64,000 nucleotides of DNA. Source: Phaeobacter sp. (GTDB lineage Bacteria > Pseudomonadota > Alphaproteobacteria > Rhodobacterales > Rhodobacteraceae). The translations under genes and the position numbers were made by a program. The stretch is taken from the NCBI RefSeq assembly GCF_022825805.1, contig NZ_JAJDWC010000020.1, forward strand, positions 33,305 to 97,304, given 5' to 3'. The notes beneath the pieces were generated by a model. It ran no database searches and had not been told where the DNA came from. It saw only the letters and a list, made by a program, of their open reading frames with translations. This document shows, one piece after another, positions 36,591-45,773 of this stretch (position 1 is the first letter of the stretch; each line of letters starts with the position of its first letter).

Positions 36591-37673
36591 TTACGGCGCC
36601 TTGCCGAACCACTTCCGGTAGATGTCAGCGTATTCACCACTTTCGCGCAGCGCCAGCAGGGTCTGATTGACCTGCTCAAGATGTGGTGAGCCATCTGGCA
36701 GCAAGAGGCCGTAGTCTTCGCGCAGGAAGACCTGTCCAACAGGATGGCCATGTGCCTGTCCATCGCGCTCCATGTAGTGATCCAAAACGGGCGCATCGAA
36801 CACCACTACATCGGCAGCGCCGGTTTCAAAGTCCTGTAGCAAGGTGGTCAGATCTGTGTAGCCGCGATAGCTGATGTCGCGCCGGTCCAGGAAACGTGCT
36901 GCTGTCGATTCCGAAATAGTAGATACCTTTTTACCATAAAGGTCATTGACCGAATTGATCGAACCGCTGATGGCCTCGACCGTCATGACGGCTGTGATTT
37001 TTGCCACAAACAAAGACACCACAAACAACGAGGCTACGACCAGGATGACGCCAAAAACCCGGCCAATCGGCGTGCGCGGCACCCGTTCTTCGAAGCCGCC
37101 ATTCACGACCAGGTTTAACGCCCACCAAAACGATGGGAACCAGGCCTCTTTCAAGGGGCGATCAAAGTAGGGCTGTGCCCGTCGCTCCAGGCCCCACATC
37201 ATCATGCCGCCGCCCATCAGCAGGACCACCGCGACAACGATCGCGATCATCAGATCAGCGGAAAACAGAACCCGTAGCAAAGAAGGCTGACTGACGTCAT
37301 CGGCCGATACCATGATGCGCAGACCGCTTTCGAAAATCGGATGGCTGAAATCCATCACTGTTTCACGTGCAGCAGTGATGGAGATATTTGCCGCAGCCAT
37401 ATCGACAGCGCCATCTTCCACAAGATCCAGCATACCTCCGAACGTGTCCGTTCGGACGATCTCATACTCCCAACCCAGACGGTCGGCGATGCTGCGGACC
37501 AGATCGATGGAAAAGCCTGTTTCGCGGTCCCCGTCCGGCATCGAAAATGGCGGGCGTGTCACCGTGCTGATGGTCAAGATCTCTGCTGCGGCAGGGCCGC
37601 CAAGCAGGGTGATCAGGAACAGAAAGGGAGAAAGAAGGCGGCGCACGGTCTGATAGGTTCCAAAAGTCTGCAA
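36591..37673 (-). CDS. bacterial ionotropic-glutamate-receptor-like protein (ligand-binding lobes with pore insert)
   Basis: 360 residues: a signal peptide (about 1-30), ligand lobe 1 with SITAARETVMDFSHPIFE (Arg of the amino-acid carboxylate site), a membrane helix (about 143-166), a re-entrant pore loop SFWWALNLVVNGGFEERVP, a second helix running into SLFVAKITAVMTVE, then ligand lobe 2 with VVFDAPVLDHYM (Asp that usually binds the ligand amine) ending DIYRKWFG. This is the SBP_bac_3 split by a potassium-channel-like pore, as in GluR0. The filter is VNGGFE, not TVGYGD, so potassium selectivity is doubtful. Flanked by Hint-domain genes. Ligand unknown. Confidence 0.8.
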   Translation of the reverse strand: MQTFGTYQTVRRLLSPFLFLITLLGGPAAAEILTISTVTRPPFSMPDGDRETGFSIDLVRSIADRLGWEYEIVRTDTFGGMLDLVEDGAVDMAAANISITAARETVMDFSHPIFESGLRIMVSADDVSQPSLLRVLFSADLMIAIVVAVVLLMGGGMMMWGLERRAQPYFDRPLKEAWFPSFWWALNLVVNGGFEERVPRTPIGRVFGVILVVASLFVVSLFVAKITAVMTVEAISGSINSVNDLYGKKVSTISESTAARFLDRRDISYRGYTDLTTLLQDFETGAADVVVFDAPVLDHYMERDGQAHGHPVGQVFLREDYGLLLPDGSPHLEQVNQTLLALRESGEYADIYRKWFGKAP

Positions 37674-37720
37674 GTCTGAATCTGATTAGGCTGACAATTT
37701 GGCTCAGGCAAGCGTCGTGA

Positions 37721-38806
37721 TCAGGCGATGCGGCGTTCCGCGAGCACTGCGGCATCAAAGCTGCGCAACACTGGCGTTCCGTCACTGCGATGTTCGGGAA
37801 GGTCATTGCGGTCCAAATGCGCAAGAGCACTGGCTGCCAACCCGTTGCGGTCGCGCCGTAGGCGGCCCAAAAACAGCGTTTCGACCAAAGCACCGTTTGC
37901 CCAGATCCGCTGATTTCCGGGCAAGACAACATGAGACAGAACGGCCAAATCACCAGCGTTCCCCGGCGTGGGAACAGTGAAGGCAGAGTTTTGCAAGGCC
38001 TGTGCTGGAACGCGTACCTGTGGTTGGCCGAACAGGTAATCCACATCATCTCCGGCGACGACCACACGCTGTTGTGCGGCGATGGACAGGTTCTGTTGCA
38101 GGCCCAGATATGGGGCCCGCAGGCATACAATTGCATCATGGCCGATGCTGGGGCGCTTGCGGGACAGCTTGTATAGGATGGGGACAAAATCGCCGTCTTC
38201 CGACAGCACCAGATCCCCACGTTTTAGATCTTGCAGCGAACGGGGCCCGCCAGGGGTCGCGATCCTTGTACTGGGACACAGGCCTGCGAAAGGGGCGGCA
38301 GGTACAATCTGGTCATTGATACTGCAGCCGATGAGGCCGCTGTCCATTGCGCGGTCCGGCAGAGTGTCCAGCATGTCCAGGACCTGACAACGCGGCAAGG
38401 GAGGCGGGGCTTTGACATCAACGGATACCAGATTGGCCCCCGAGGGCATCATCAACGTCAGTCGCCCCCATCGGGTCAGACTATCCCAGGCATAAATCAG
38501 CCGCGCTGGCCCTTCTAATCCGGTTTGGTGTCCATCCGGCACGGTGAGCTGTATCTCTCGTGGGCGCCCGTTTTGGGACAGGCGCACCGCAAAGATACCG
38601 ATATCGACGCGGTCGATGGAAAATGCCATCTGCCAGTCCGCGTGCGGATCGAATGCCACCAGCGCCCCGAAATCCTGCCCATCCTCCAGCAGCAGATCCA
38701 GGCAGATGCTGCCGGTTGTCATCAGGGGGCCATGCATCGCTGTGGAAGGCAGGGGATATCGGATGGCCTGGGTGGCGTGAGGGCAGCGTGCCGCGAGCCA
38801 GCTCAT
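37721..38806 (-). CDS. Hint-domain protein (short member)
   Basis: 361 residues. The N-terminal half (about 1-175) is a beta-rich domain I do not recognise. The Hint domain starts near residue 177 at LCPSTRIATPGGPRSLQDLKRGD, where the position-1 Cys is followed by Pro-Ser rather than the FVAG of its neighbours, and has QQRVVV in place of the usual NHR. Splicing or cleavage chemistry may therefore be lost. The ATG overlaps the stop of the large Hint gene upstream (ATGA), so it is translationally coupled to it. Confidence 0.72.
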   Translation of the reverse strand: MSWLAARCPHATQAIRYPLPSTAMHGPLMTTGSICLDLLLEDGQDFGALVAFDPHADWQMAFSIDRVDIGIFAVRLSQNGRPREIQLTVPDGHQTGLEGPARLIYAWDSLTRWGRLTLMMPSGANLVSVDVKAPPPLPRCQVLDMLDTLPDRAMDSGLIGCSINDQIVPAAPFAGLCPSTRIATPGGPRSLQDLKRGDLVLSEDGDFVPILYKLSRKRPSIGHDAIVCLRAPYLGLQQNLSIAAQQRVVVAGDDVDYLFGQPQVRVPAQALQNSAFTVPTPGNAGDLAVLSHVVLPGNQRIWANGALVETLFLGRLRRDRNGLAASALAHLDRNDLPEHRSDGTPVLRSFDAAVLAERRIA

Positions 38807-40398
38807 TGCATTTGTTCCCGCGATGTGATGGCAGCGCAGAGCAGCTTGGCCTCGTGTTTGCGCAGGCTCGGCCGTGCCGCTGGCCCATATCCTTTGCCTG
38901 TGAGCGGGTCCAGTTCCGGGAAAATCTCGCGCAGCTCTGACAGCACATCCGGGCTGAATTGGCGGCTGGTTTGGGGGCCGGGCAAGAAACTCTCTGTCAG
39001 GATTCCTTCGCTGTCGACCAATTGATGGTTGTCAAACATCACATGAACATATGTGACCTGGCCCCCGGTTTTGCGGCGGACCGAATGGTCGTTCACCAGA
39101 TCCTTGGCTGCGACCAGCACTTCGGACGCCCCAAAGAGCATCTCCGCCAGCCCATCACGCAATAGGATCCGATGTTGTGGGGAGACCAACAGATCTCCGT
39201 GTCCGTCATAATCGCTCAGGGTCTGTGCCAAGATGTGAATAGGGGCGAGATTGCCCTGTGCGGCCACAGTGCGTTGCCCGACCCAGCGAACGGGTTGCAG
39301 ACCTTGGTCTCTGGTCATCACAAGATCGCCGATTTGCAGCGCCTCTACCGGTGTCTGGCCTGCATCGGTTGTCAATCGGGTGCCTGCGACAAAACAAGGG
39401 ACAGAGGTGGCTTCGACAATGCCGACCGCGCTGTTGATGCCATCGCTTGCGGTATAGGTGAAGGTGAAGTCTTCGGCGTCACCATCCCCAATCATGGTGA
39501 GCGTGCCATCCGCGTTCAGCTGGACCTGCTGACCGGTCGGCAGTGTGATCGTGTCACCAGCGCTGACTGCGGTTCCGTTGATGTGGGTGACGGTCAGCGT
39601 GCTGTTGTTGCTGCTGCTGTCATTGTCGAGAACATCAATCACGCGGGTTTCATTAGGCCCGACCTGAAAACTGTCTGTGTTGGCAATGACACTGGTTTGG
39701 GCGGATCCGGCCGCAATGAGCAGATTACTGTCGTAGCTGCCATCTGACACATCGGCAATCCCGATGCGGATGTCGTTTTCCACCCCTGGGTTCACCTGCA
39801 TCGTCAGTGTCATCGTGACGGTCAGGCCATCCATTTCAGTGTTGAAGTCACTGTTGGAGTTGTCGAGGAAGAGGTTGGCGTTGTTGGTGGAGTTCACATT
39901 GCCCGGATCGGTGTCCCCGTCGCCGAACTCCAGTTCGACCATCTGACCATTGACCCACACCCCAACAAAATCCTGATAGATGGAGTTTTGGAATTCAGGG
40001 TATTCCTCGGACGCAAAGACGAACTGCAACGTCATGACGGACGCGTCCGGGACAAATGTCACATCAAGATAAGACGCATCAAATGTCTGTTGGCCCGCGG
40101 CGGCATTGAACGTCGGGTCGTTATTTGGGCCATTGTTGGCCGTTGTCTGGCTGTTTGACTGGTTGGCCTGCCCAGTTGAATTGGTAAAGGCCGTGGCCTG
40201 GCCAGTAGACAGGATGATCCCTGTATCAGCAGGTGTCGCGCCCGGAGCGATGCTGTCCCCATCGGAGTAGATTGCAGAGGCCCGGCTATCGCCGGTGTAA
40301 GTGGCATCGCGCACCTCGACGCCATCTCCGAAGATGGTTTCAGCCATCTCAAGCGCAGTCGCATTTGTATTATATGTCAGCTCTGACGCTGCCACCAT
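38803..40398 (-). CDS. choice-of-anchor L / cadherin-like / Hint-domain protein (large paralogue 2)
   Basis: 531 residues, same order as the protein at 34442-36016: choice-of-anchor L (ATALEMAETIFGDG, ILSTGQATAF, FASEEYPEF, VGVWVNG), cadherin-like (VIDVLDNDSS, LTVTHINGTAV), Hint starting CFVAGTRLTT with SPQHRIL, and a C-tail with SLRKHEAKLL (compare SLKPHERALL in paralogue 1). ATG 40398 is preferred to GTG 40410 by alignment with paralogue 1; neither has a strong ribosome site. It leads an operon with the short Hint gene. Duplication of an ancestral gene is the likely origin. Confidence 0.82.
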   Translation of the reverse strand: MVAASELTYNTNATALEMAETIFGDGVEVRDATYTGDSRASAIYSDGDSIAPGATPADTGIILSTGQATAFTNSTGQANQSNSQTTANNGPNNDPTFNAAAGQQTFDASYLDVTFVPDASVMTLQFVFASEEYPEFQNSIYQDFVGVWVNGQMVELEFGDGDTDPGNVNSTNNANLFLDNSNSDFNTEMDGLTVTMTLTMQVNPGVENDIRIGIADVSDGSYDSNLLIAAGSAQTSVIANTDSFQVGPNETRVIDVLDNDSSSNNSTLTVTHINGTAVSAGDTITLPTGQQVQLNADGTLTMIGDGDAEDFTFTYTASDGINSAVGIVEATSVPCFVAGTRLTTDAGQTPVEALQIGDLVMTRDQGLQPVRWVGQRTVAAQGNLAPIHILAQTLSDYDGHGDLLVSPQHRILLRDGLAEMLFGASEVLVAAKDLVNDHSVRRKTGGQVTYVHVMFDNHQLVDSEGILTESFLPGPQTSRQFSPDVLSELREIFPELDPLTGKGYGPAARPSLRKHEAKLLCAAITSREQMQ

Positions 40399-40734
40399 GT
40401 GCCTGTTCACCCAAAGGATGAGGCTGAGTTCATCGTATAGGGGATCCTAAGTCGCCGAGCAGCAGACCATCATTGGGCCTGCCCTGCGCGCTTTCGGGAT
40501 TGGGTTGTGTGACCCCGCTTTTACGGTGGTTCAAACCCCTGATGCTCTGCCTCGTATTTTTGTTAACGCCTTCTTAGCCTTTTTCTGCGGCGTTGTCTGT
40601 CATTGCCTGTGGTGGACCTTCAAAATGCGCCTCAGCGCGGTAATTGGGTCACAAGCCACTATTGCAGGGTCTGCCTGCAAATTTGCACCCAGGCGGAAAC
40701 CGGGGTAGCCAAGGGCAGCAATTCGGAGGCCCCA
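40399..40734. other. divergent intergenic region between a Hint gene and dapE
   Basis: About 336 bases without a credible gene. It should hold promoters for the leftward Hint operon and rightward dapE. No clear -35/-10 pair, inverted repeat or RNA motif stood out, apart from the GGAGG ribosome site of dapE at 40725-40729. Confidence 0.4.
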
Positions 40735-41907
40735 ATGACCAACAGCAATCCTATCCAGCCGCTGGATCCACATCAGTTGACGGCTGATCTGATCCGCTGC
40801 GCTTCTGTTACCCCAGCAGAAGGGGGCGCGTTGGTGCTGCTTGAAAGCTTGCTCACAGAGGCTGGATTTTCCTGCCAACGTTGCGACCGGGGTGATGTCA
40901 GCAATTTGGTCGCGCGCTGGGGGGATCTGGCGCACCCAAAGACGCTTGGCTTTAACGGGCATACGGATGTTGTGCCGGTGGGCGATGTGGCTGCCTGGAC
41001 CGTCGATCCGTTCGGAGCGGAAGAGAAAGACGGCTTCCTTTATGGTCGTGGCGCAACGGACATGAAATCGGGGGTCGCGGCGTTCGTGGCCGCTGCTGTT
41101 GATCATGTGCGCAACACACCGCCAGAGGGAGCGGTTCTCATCACCATCACAGGTGATGAAGAGGGCGATGCGGTGGATGGCACTCTTGCCATCTTGGAGC
41201 ATATGGAAGCGGCGGGAGAAAAAATGTCGGTCTGTCTGGTCGGGGAGCCAACTTGCCCCAACGAGATGGGGGAGATGATCAAAATCGGCCGTCGGGGATC
41301 TTTGTCGGCTTGGTTTACGGTCACCGGCGTTCAGGGGCATTCCGCCTACCCACATCGCGCCAATAACCCGCTGAACGCGATGGCACGGCTGATGGATCGC
41401 TTGGCCAGCCACGAACTGGATCAGGGCACAGAACACTTCGACGCCTCTACCTTGGCCGTTGTGACCATCGACACAGGCAACCCGGCCACCAATGTGATCC
41501 CTGCACAGACAAAATCGACTGTGAACATCCGGTTCAACGATGCCCACAGCGGCGAGAGCCTGACCCAATGGCTGCAGGCAGAAGCGGATCGCGTTGCGGC
41601 GGAGTTTGGGGTTGAGATTGACATGCGTGTCAAAATCTCTGGTGAAAGTTTCATCACGCCTCCAGGCCCGCTTTCGGATTTGGTTTGCGCAGCGGTCGAA
41701 GCTGAAACCGGGCGTTGCCCCGAACTGTCCACGACAGGTGGCACATCTGATGCGCGCTTCATTAAATCGCATTGCCCGGTGGTAGAGATTGGGCTGGTTG
41801 GCAAGACCATGCATCAGGTGGATGAACGGGTGGAGATTGCGCATATCCATCAGCTCAAATCGATCTATGCCCGGATCCTTGAGACTTATTTCGCATCTGA
41901 TCGCTAA
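40735..41907 (+). CDS. dapE: succinyl-diaminopimelate desuccinylase
   Basis: Removes succinate from N-succinyl-diaminopimelate, giving LL-diaminopimelate for lysine and cell wall. M20 zinc peptidase of 390 residues: [10 protein letters not shown] (first metal His), [20 protein letters not shown] with the bridging acid and the [10 protein letters not shown] late motif. ATG 40735 has GGAGG 5 bases upstream; an upstream in-frame start is not supported. It partners dapD (33543), which lies on the far side of the Hint/receptor cluster. Downstream rnr is on the same strand after 90 bases. Confidence 0.95.
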   Translation: MTNSNPIQPLDPHQLTADLIRCASVTPAEGGALVLLESLLTEAGFSCQRCDRGDVSNLVARWGDLAHPKTLGFNGHTDVVPVGDVAAWTVDPFGAEEKDGFLYGRGATDMKSGVAAFVAAAVDHVRNTPPEGAVLITITGDEEGDAVDGTLAILEHMEAAGEKMSVCLVGEPTCPNEMGEMIKIGRRGSLSAWFTVTGVQGHSAYPHRANNPLNAMARLMDRLASHELDQGTEHFDASTLAVVTIDTGNPATNVIPAQTKSTVNIRFNDAHSGESLTQWLQAEADRVAAEFGVEIDMRVKISGESFITPPGPLSDLVCAAVEAETGRCPELSTTGGTSDARFIKSHCPVVEIGLVGKTMHQVDERVEIAHIHQLKSIYARILETYFASDR

Positions 41908-41997
41908 GCCAGGGTAGCTATGTGCCCATAGCGGCGGGGGCCTGGTGGATGTTCTTTTCACCATGACCTCGGGCGCTGGGCGTGCTAGCTGGGGCAT

Positions 41998-44265
41998 ATG
42001 ACCCGTATACCTTCAAAGGCAGAGATCCTGGAATGGATTTCAGCCCATCCGACCCATAACTCCAAGCGCGATATCGCCAAGGCATTTGGCATCAAAGGCT
42101 CAGACAGGATCGATTTGAAACGCATCCTGAAAGAGCTGGAGGCCGAAGGCCATCTGGAGAAGCGGAAAAAAACCTACCGTGATCCCGACAGGCTGCCCCC
42201 GGTGACGATCTTGCAGATCAAGGGCCCGGACGAAGACGGAGATCTGTTTGCGCGCCCGCTGGAATGGCACGGCGAAGGTGTGGAGCCGCTTGTCTTGGTC
42301 ATGCCAAGAGCCTCTGATCCCGCCCTTGGTGCTGGGGATCGGATCCTGGCGCGCCTGACGCTGGTGCAGGATCAGGATTATCATTACGAGGCCCGGTTGA
42401 TCCGGCGCATAGGTACCAATCCGCGCCGCCTGATCGGTATCTTCCGCCGTCATGACGAAGGTGGGCGGATTGTCCCCATCGACAAAGCGGCCTCCAATGA
42501 ATGGATGGTGGCGGAGAATGCCACCCATGGTGCGCGCGACGGGGAACTGGTCGAAGCAGAGCAGGCTGGCCCCAAAACCCGTCTGGGCCTGCCGCGGGCT
42601 CGTGTGGTTGAGCGTTTGGGCGATCCCTCGGCGCCCAAAGCCGTGTCGCTTATTGCGATCCATCAGCATGGTATCCCGGATCATTTTCCCGATGCGGTGA
42701 TCGCAGAAGCGGATGCTGCCAAGCCCATGGGGCTGAAAGGGCGGGAAGATCTGCGTGAGTTGCCGTTGATCACCATTGATCCGGCAGATGCACGCGACCA
42801 CGACGATGCTTGCTATGCCCATGCTGATGACGATCCCAACAACCCCGGTGGCCATGTCATCTGGGTCGCGATTGCAGATGTGGCGGCCTATGTGCGCTCG
42901 GGTAGCGCATTGGACCGCGAAGCGCGAAAACGGGGAAACTCTAGCTATTTCCCAGACCGAGTTGTCCCGATGCTGCCAGACCGGTTGTCTGGTGATCTCT
43001 GCAGTTTGCACGAAGGGGTTCCGCGCGCCTGTATCGCGGTTCGGATGCAGATTGATGCGGACGGGAACAAGATTGGCCACCGGTTTGTGCGCGGCTTGAT
43101 GCAATCCGCCGCATCATTGCATTACGCGGAGGTGCAGGAGGCAATGGATGGGGCGCCCAATGAACGGACACAGCCGTTTTTGGACACCGTGATTGCGCCG
43201 CTTTATGCTGCTTATGCTGCGCTGACCAAAGCCCGCGCCGCACGCCAGCCGCTTGATCTGGATCTGCCGGAACGTAAAATCGTTCTGGACGACAAAGGCA
43301 CCGTGGTTTCGGTGAATTTCCGCGATCGGCTGGAGGCACACAAGCTGATCGAGGAGTTCATGATCCTGGCCAATGTGGCGGCTGCGGAGACGTTGATCCA
43401 GAAACGCGCACCGCAGTTGTTCCGGGTTCATGAAGAACCGGCTCCCGAGAAACTGGAGGCCTTGCGTGAAACCGCCCGTGCGGCTGGGCTGTCGCTTGCG
43501 AAGGGACAGGTTCTGCAAACTCGCCATTTGAACGCGCTGTTGAACGGGGCTGCGGGCACGGATGATGCCGAGCTGATCAATATCTCCACGCTGCGGTCGA
43601 TGCAGCTGGCCTATTATAACGTTGAGAATTTTGGTCACTTTGGATTGGCACTGCGCAACTACGCTCATTTCACCTCGCCGATCCGCCGCTATGCGGATCT
43701 GATCGTCCACCGATCTCTGGTGCGGGCGCATGGCTGGGGCGATGACGGGCTGACAAGCGAAGATATCGAACGTCTGGAGCAAACAGCGACCCAGATTTCG
43801 GATACCGAACGCCGCTCGATGATGGCAGAGCGGGACACAACGGATCGCTATCTGGCTGCATATCTGTCCGAGCGCGTGGGGAATGAATTCGAAGGTCGTA
43901 TCAGTGGTGTCGCGCGGTTTGGCTGTTTTGTAAAGCTGGACGATACCGGAGCAGATGGGTTGGTTCCGGTGCGATCCATTGGGCGCGAGTTTTTTCATTT
44001 CGATGCGGAATCCGGGACCCTCATGGGGGCGGATACCGGTTTGACCCTTGCGGTGGGCCAGCGTGTTACCGTTCGTTTGGCCCAGGCGACGCCGGTCACG
44101 GGCGGCTTGGAGCTGGAGCTGTTGGCGTTGGGGGATGACCCCATGCCTGTTAGGGGTGGCGGTGGCCGTCGCAGCCCTGCGGGCCGGTCCATCAAACGCA
44201 AGGCGGCGAAGGCAAAAGCAAAGCGGGCAAAGGTCAAGCGCAAGGTGGAGCGCAAGCGCCGCTAG
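41998..44265 (+). CDS. rnr: ribonuclease R
   Basis: 3'-5' processive exoribonuclease that degrades structured RNA. 755 residues: an N-terminal helix-turn-helix-like region (KRDIAKAFGIKGSDRI), cold-shock domains, the RNB catalytic domain with DPADARDHDD at residues 261-270, a C-terminal S1 domain (about 640-720), and a very basic tail of Arg/Lys repeats. Length is typical of RNase R. The following lytic transglycosylase gene is in the same direction after 130 bases. Confidence 0.95.
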   Translation: MTRIPSKAEILEWISAHPTHNSKRDIAKAFGIKGSDRIDLKRILKELEAEGHLEKRKKTYRDPDRLPPVTILQIKGPDEDGDLFARPLEWHGEGVEPLVLVMPRASDPALGAGDRILARLTLVQDQDYHYEARLIRRIGTNPRRLIGIFRRHDEGGRIVPIDKAASNEWMVAENATHGARDGELVEAEQAGPKTRLGLPRARVVERLGDPSAPKAVSLIAIHQHGIPDHFPDAVIAEADAAKPMGLKGREDLRELPLITIDPADARDHDDACYAHADDDPNNPGGHVIWVAIADVAAYVRSGSALDREARKRGNSSYFPDRVVPMLPDRLSGDLCSLHEGVPRACIAVRMQIDADGNKIGHRFVRGLMQSAASLHYAEVQEAMDGAPNERTQPFLDTVIAPLYAAYAALTKARAARQPLDLDLPERKIVLDDKGTVVSVNFRDRLEAHKLIEEFMILANVAAAETLIQKRAPQLFRVHEEPAPEKLEALRETARAAGLSLAKGQVLQTRHLNALLNGAAGTDDAELINISTLRSMQLAYYNVENFGHFGLALRNYAHFTSPIRRYADLIVHRSLVRAHGWGDDGLTSEDIERLEQTATQISDTERRSMMAERDTTDRYLAAYLSERVGNEFEGRISGVARFGCFVKLDDTGADGLVPVRSIGREFFHFDAESGTLMGADTGLTLAVGQRVTVRLAQATPVTGGLELELLALGDDPMPVRGGGGRRSPAGRSIKRKAAKAKAKRAKVKRKVERKRR

Positions 44266-44395
44266 TCCGGAGCCTCGACAAGGTGACTCCGCAGATCGGC
44301 GGAGCACCGCCGGCACGCGGGTCAACGGCAACTCTCCTTTGTTGGTCTGAAAATCAGGGTTAGATTGAACCTGAGCAGACAATAAGGAGGTGCAA

Positions 44396-45766
44396 ATGCC
44401 CCCACGTTCGAGCCGTTCTTTTGCGGGTCTTCTTGGCCCGTCCCTCTTGTGCGCCTTTGCGCTGGATGCGACCTCTGCGCAGGCAACACAGGCTGCCCCA
44501 TCTGTTTGGGCGCCTTCGATTGTGGCTGCGCCAACGGTGTCGCTGCGGCCAACTGGGCGCCCACTTGGTGAGGGGAGTGTCATCCATTCCTCCCTCAGGC
44601 CACAGAGCCGCCCGGATGGAACCCAAGGGGTGCCAGATGCATCTTTGGCGGCTGGGTTCCGCAGTTGGCTGGTGGCATTCCGCAGCCGCGCCAGAGCTGC
44701 AGGGATCGCATCACAGGTGTTGGACCAGGCGCTGTCTGATCTGACCTTTGATCCAGATATCATCCGCAATGATGGCAATCAGTCGGAGTTTGTCACGCCG
44801 ATCTGGACCTATCTCGACAGGGCCGTATCGGCAGATCGGATCGCCACTGGCCAGGCAGCTCTACGTGACTACAACGCGACCCTGCAGCGGATTGAGGCAA
44901 CTTATGGCGTCGATAAAGAGGTTGTGGTCGCCGTCTGGGGGATGGAAAGCAATTTTGGCAGTTTTCGGGGCAACCGGGAGGTGATCCGTTCGTTGGCCAC
45001 ACTGGCGTTTGAGGGGCGCCGGGCAGAGTTTTTCGAGAGCCAGTTGATCGCAGCGCTGCGCATCCTGCAAGCCGGGGACGTCCGACCTGAGGATATGACC
45101 GGCAGTTGGGCTGGCGCGATGGGGCATACGCAGTTCATGCCCACCTCGTATCTCGACTATGCTGTGGATTTCACAGGTGACGGTCGGCGCGATATCTGGT
45201 CTGACGATCCAACTGACGCGCTGGCGTCAACCGCCGCTTACCTGCAAAAATTCGGCTGGGAAAAAGACCGCCCCTGGGGGCTCGAAGTGCGCGTGCCGGC
45301 CGGGTTTGATTATGCATTGGCGGAGCGCACACAGATCAAATCCGCCCGTGAGTGGCGGCGCCTGGGTTTGACTACGGCCCTTGGCAACCGTTTGCCAAAC
45401 CATGGAAAGGCCGCTCTGTTGTTGCCCGCGGGGGCCAATGGTCCGGCCTTTCTGGTCTATAAGAATTTCGCGGTTATCGAGCGGTATAATGCAGCAGATG
45501 CCTATGTGATCGGTGTTGGTCACTTGAGCGATCGCATAAAGGGGGCGGGGCCTTTTGCTGGGGATTGGCCCCTCGGCAGCCGCCCTTTGACCCGATCTGA
45601 ACGCAAAGAACTGCAGCAACGCCTGTCCTCTTCCGGTTTTGATACCGGTGGCATTGACGGCCGCGTTGGGCCGCGCACCCGCGCAGCAGTGCGAGCGTTT
45701 CAGCTGGCATCAGGCCTGATACCGGATGGGTATCCGTCCCATGCCGTGTTGGAGAGGTTGCGTTGA
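44396..45766 (+). CDS. lytic murein transglycosylase (MltB family) with peptidoglycan-binding domain
   Basis: 456 residues. An N-terminal export segment of about 30 residues is followed by a low-complexity Pro/Arg linker, the SLT_2/MltB domain (about 85-380; AVWGMESNFGSFRG contains the catalytic Glu, then GAMGHTQFMPTSYL), and a C-terminal PG_binding_1 domain (about 395-456; LQQRLSSSGFDTGGIDGRVGPRT). It cleaves glycan strands to 1,6-anhydro-MurNAc ends in the periplasm. ATG 44396 has AAGGAGG 5 bases upstream. It converges on ubiB with a 7-base gap. Confidence 0.88.
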   Translation: MPPRSSRSFAGLLGPSLLCAFALDATSAQATQAAPSVWAPSIVAAPTVSLRPTGRPLGEGSVIHSSLRPQSRPDGTQGVPDASLAAGFRSWLVAFRSRARAAGIASQVLDQALSDLTFDPDIIRNDGNQSEFVTPIWTYLDRAVSADRIATGQAALRDYNATLQRIEATYGVDKEVVVAVWGMESNFGSFRGNREVIRSLATLAFEGRRAEFFESQLIAALRILQAGDVRPEDMTGSWAGAMGHTQFMPTSYLDYAVDFTGDGRRDIWSDDPTDALASTAAYLQKFGWEKDRPWGLEVRVPAGFDYALAERTQIKSAREWRRLGLTTALGNRLPNHGKAALLLPAGANGPAFLVYKNFAVIERYNAADAYVIGVGHLSDRIKGAGPFAGDWPLGSRPLTRSERKELQQRLSSSGFDTGGIDGRVGPRTRAAVRAFQLASGLIPDGYPSHAVLERLR

Positions 45767-45773
45767 GGCTGAC

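Noticed and set aside
43114..44778. 554-codon open frame on the minus strand
   Set aside because: Antisense to rnr and the lytic transglycosylase; looks like a shadow from GC-rich codon usage.
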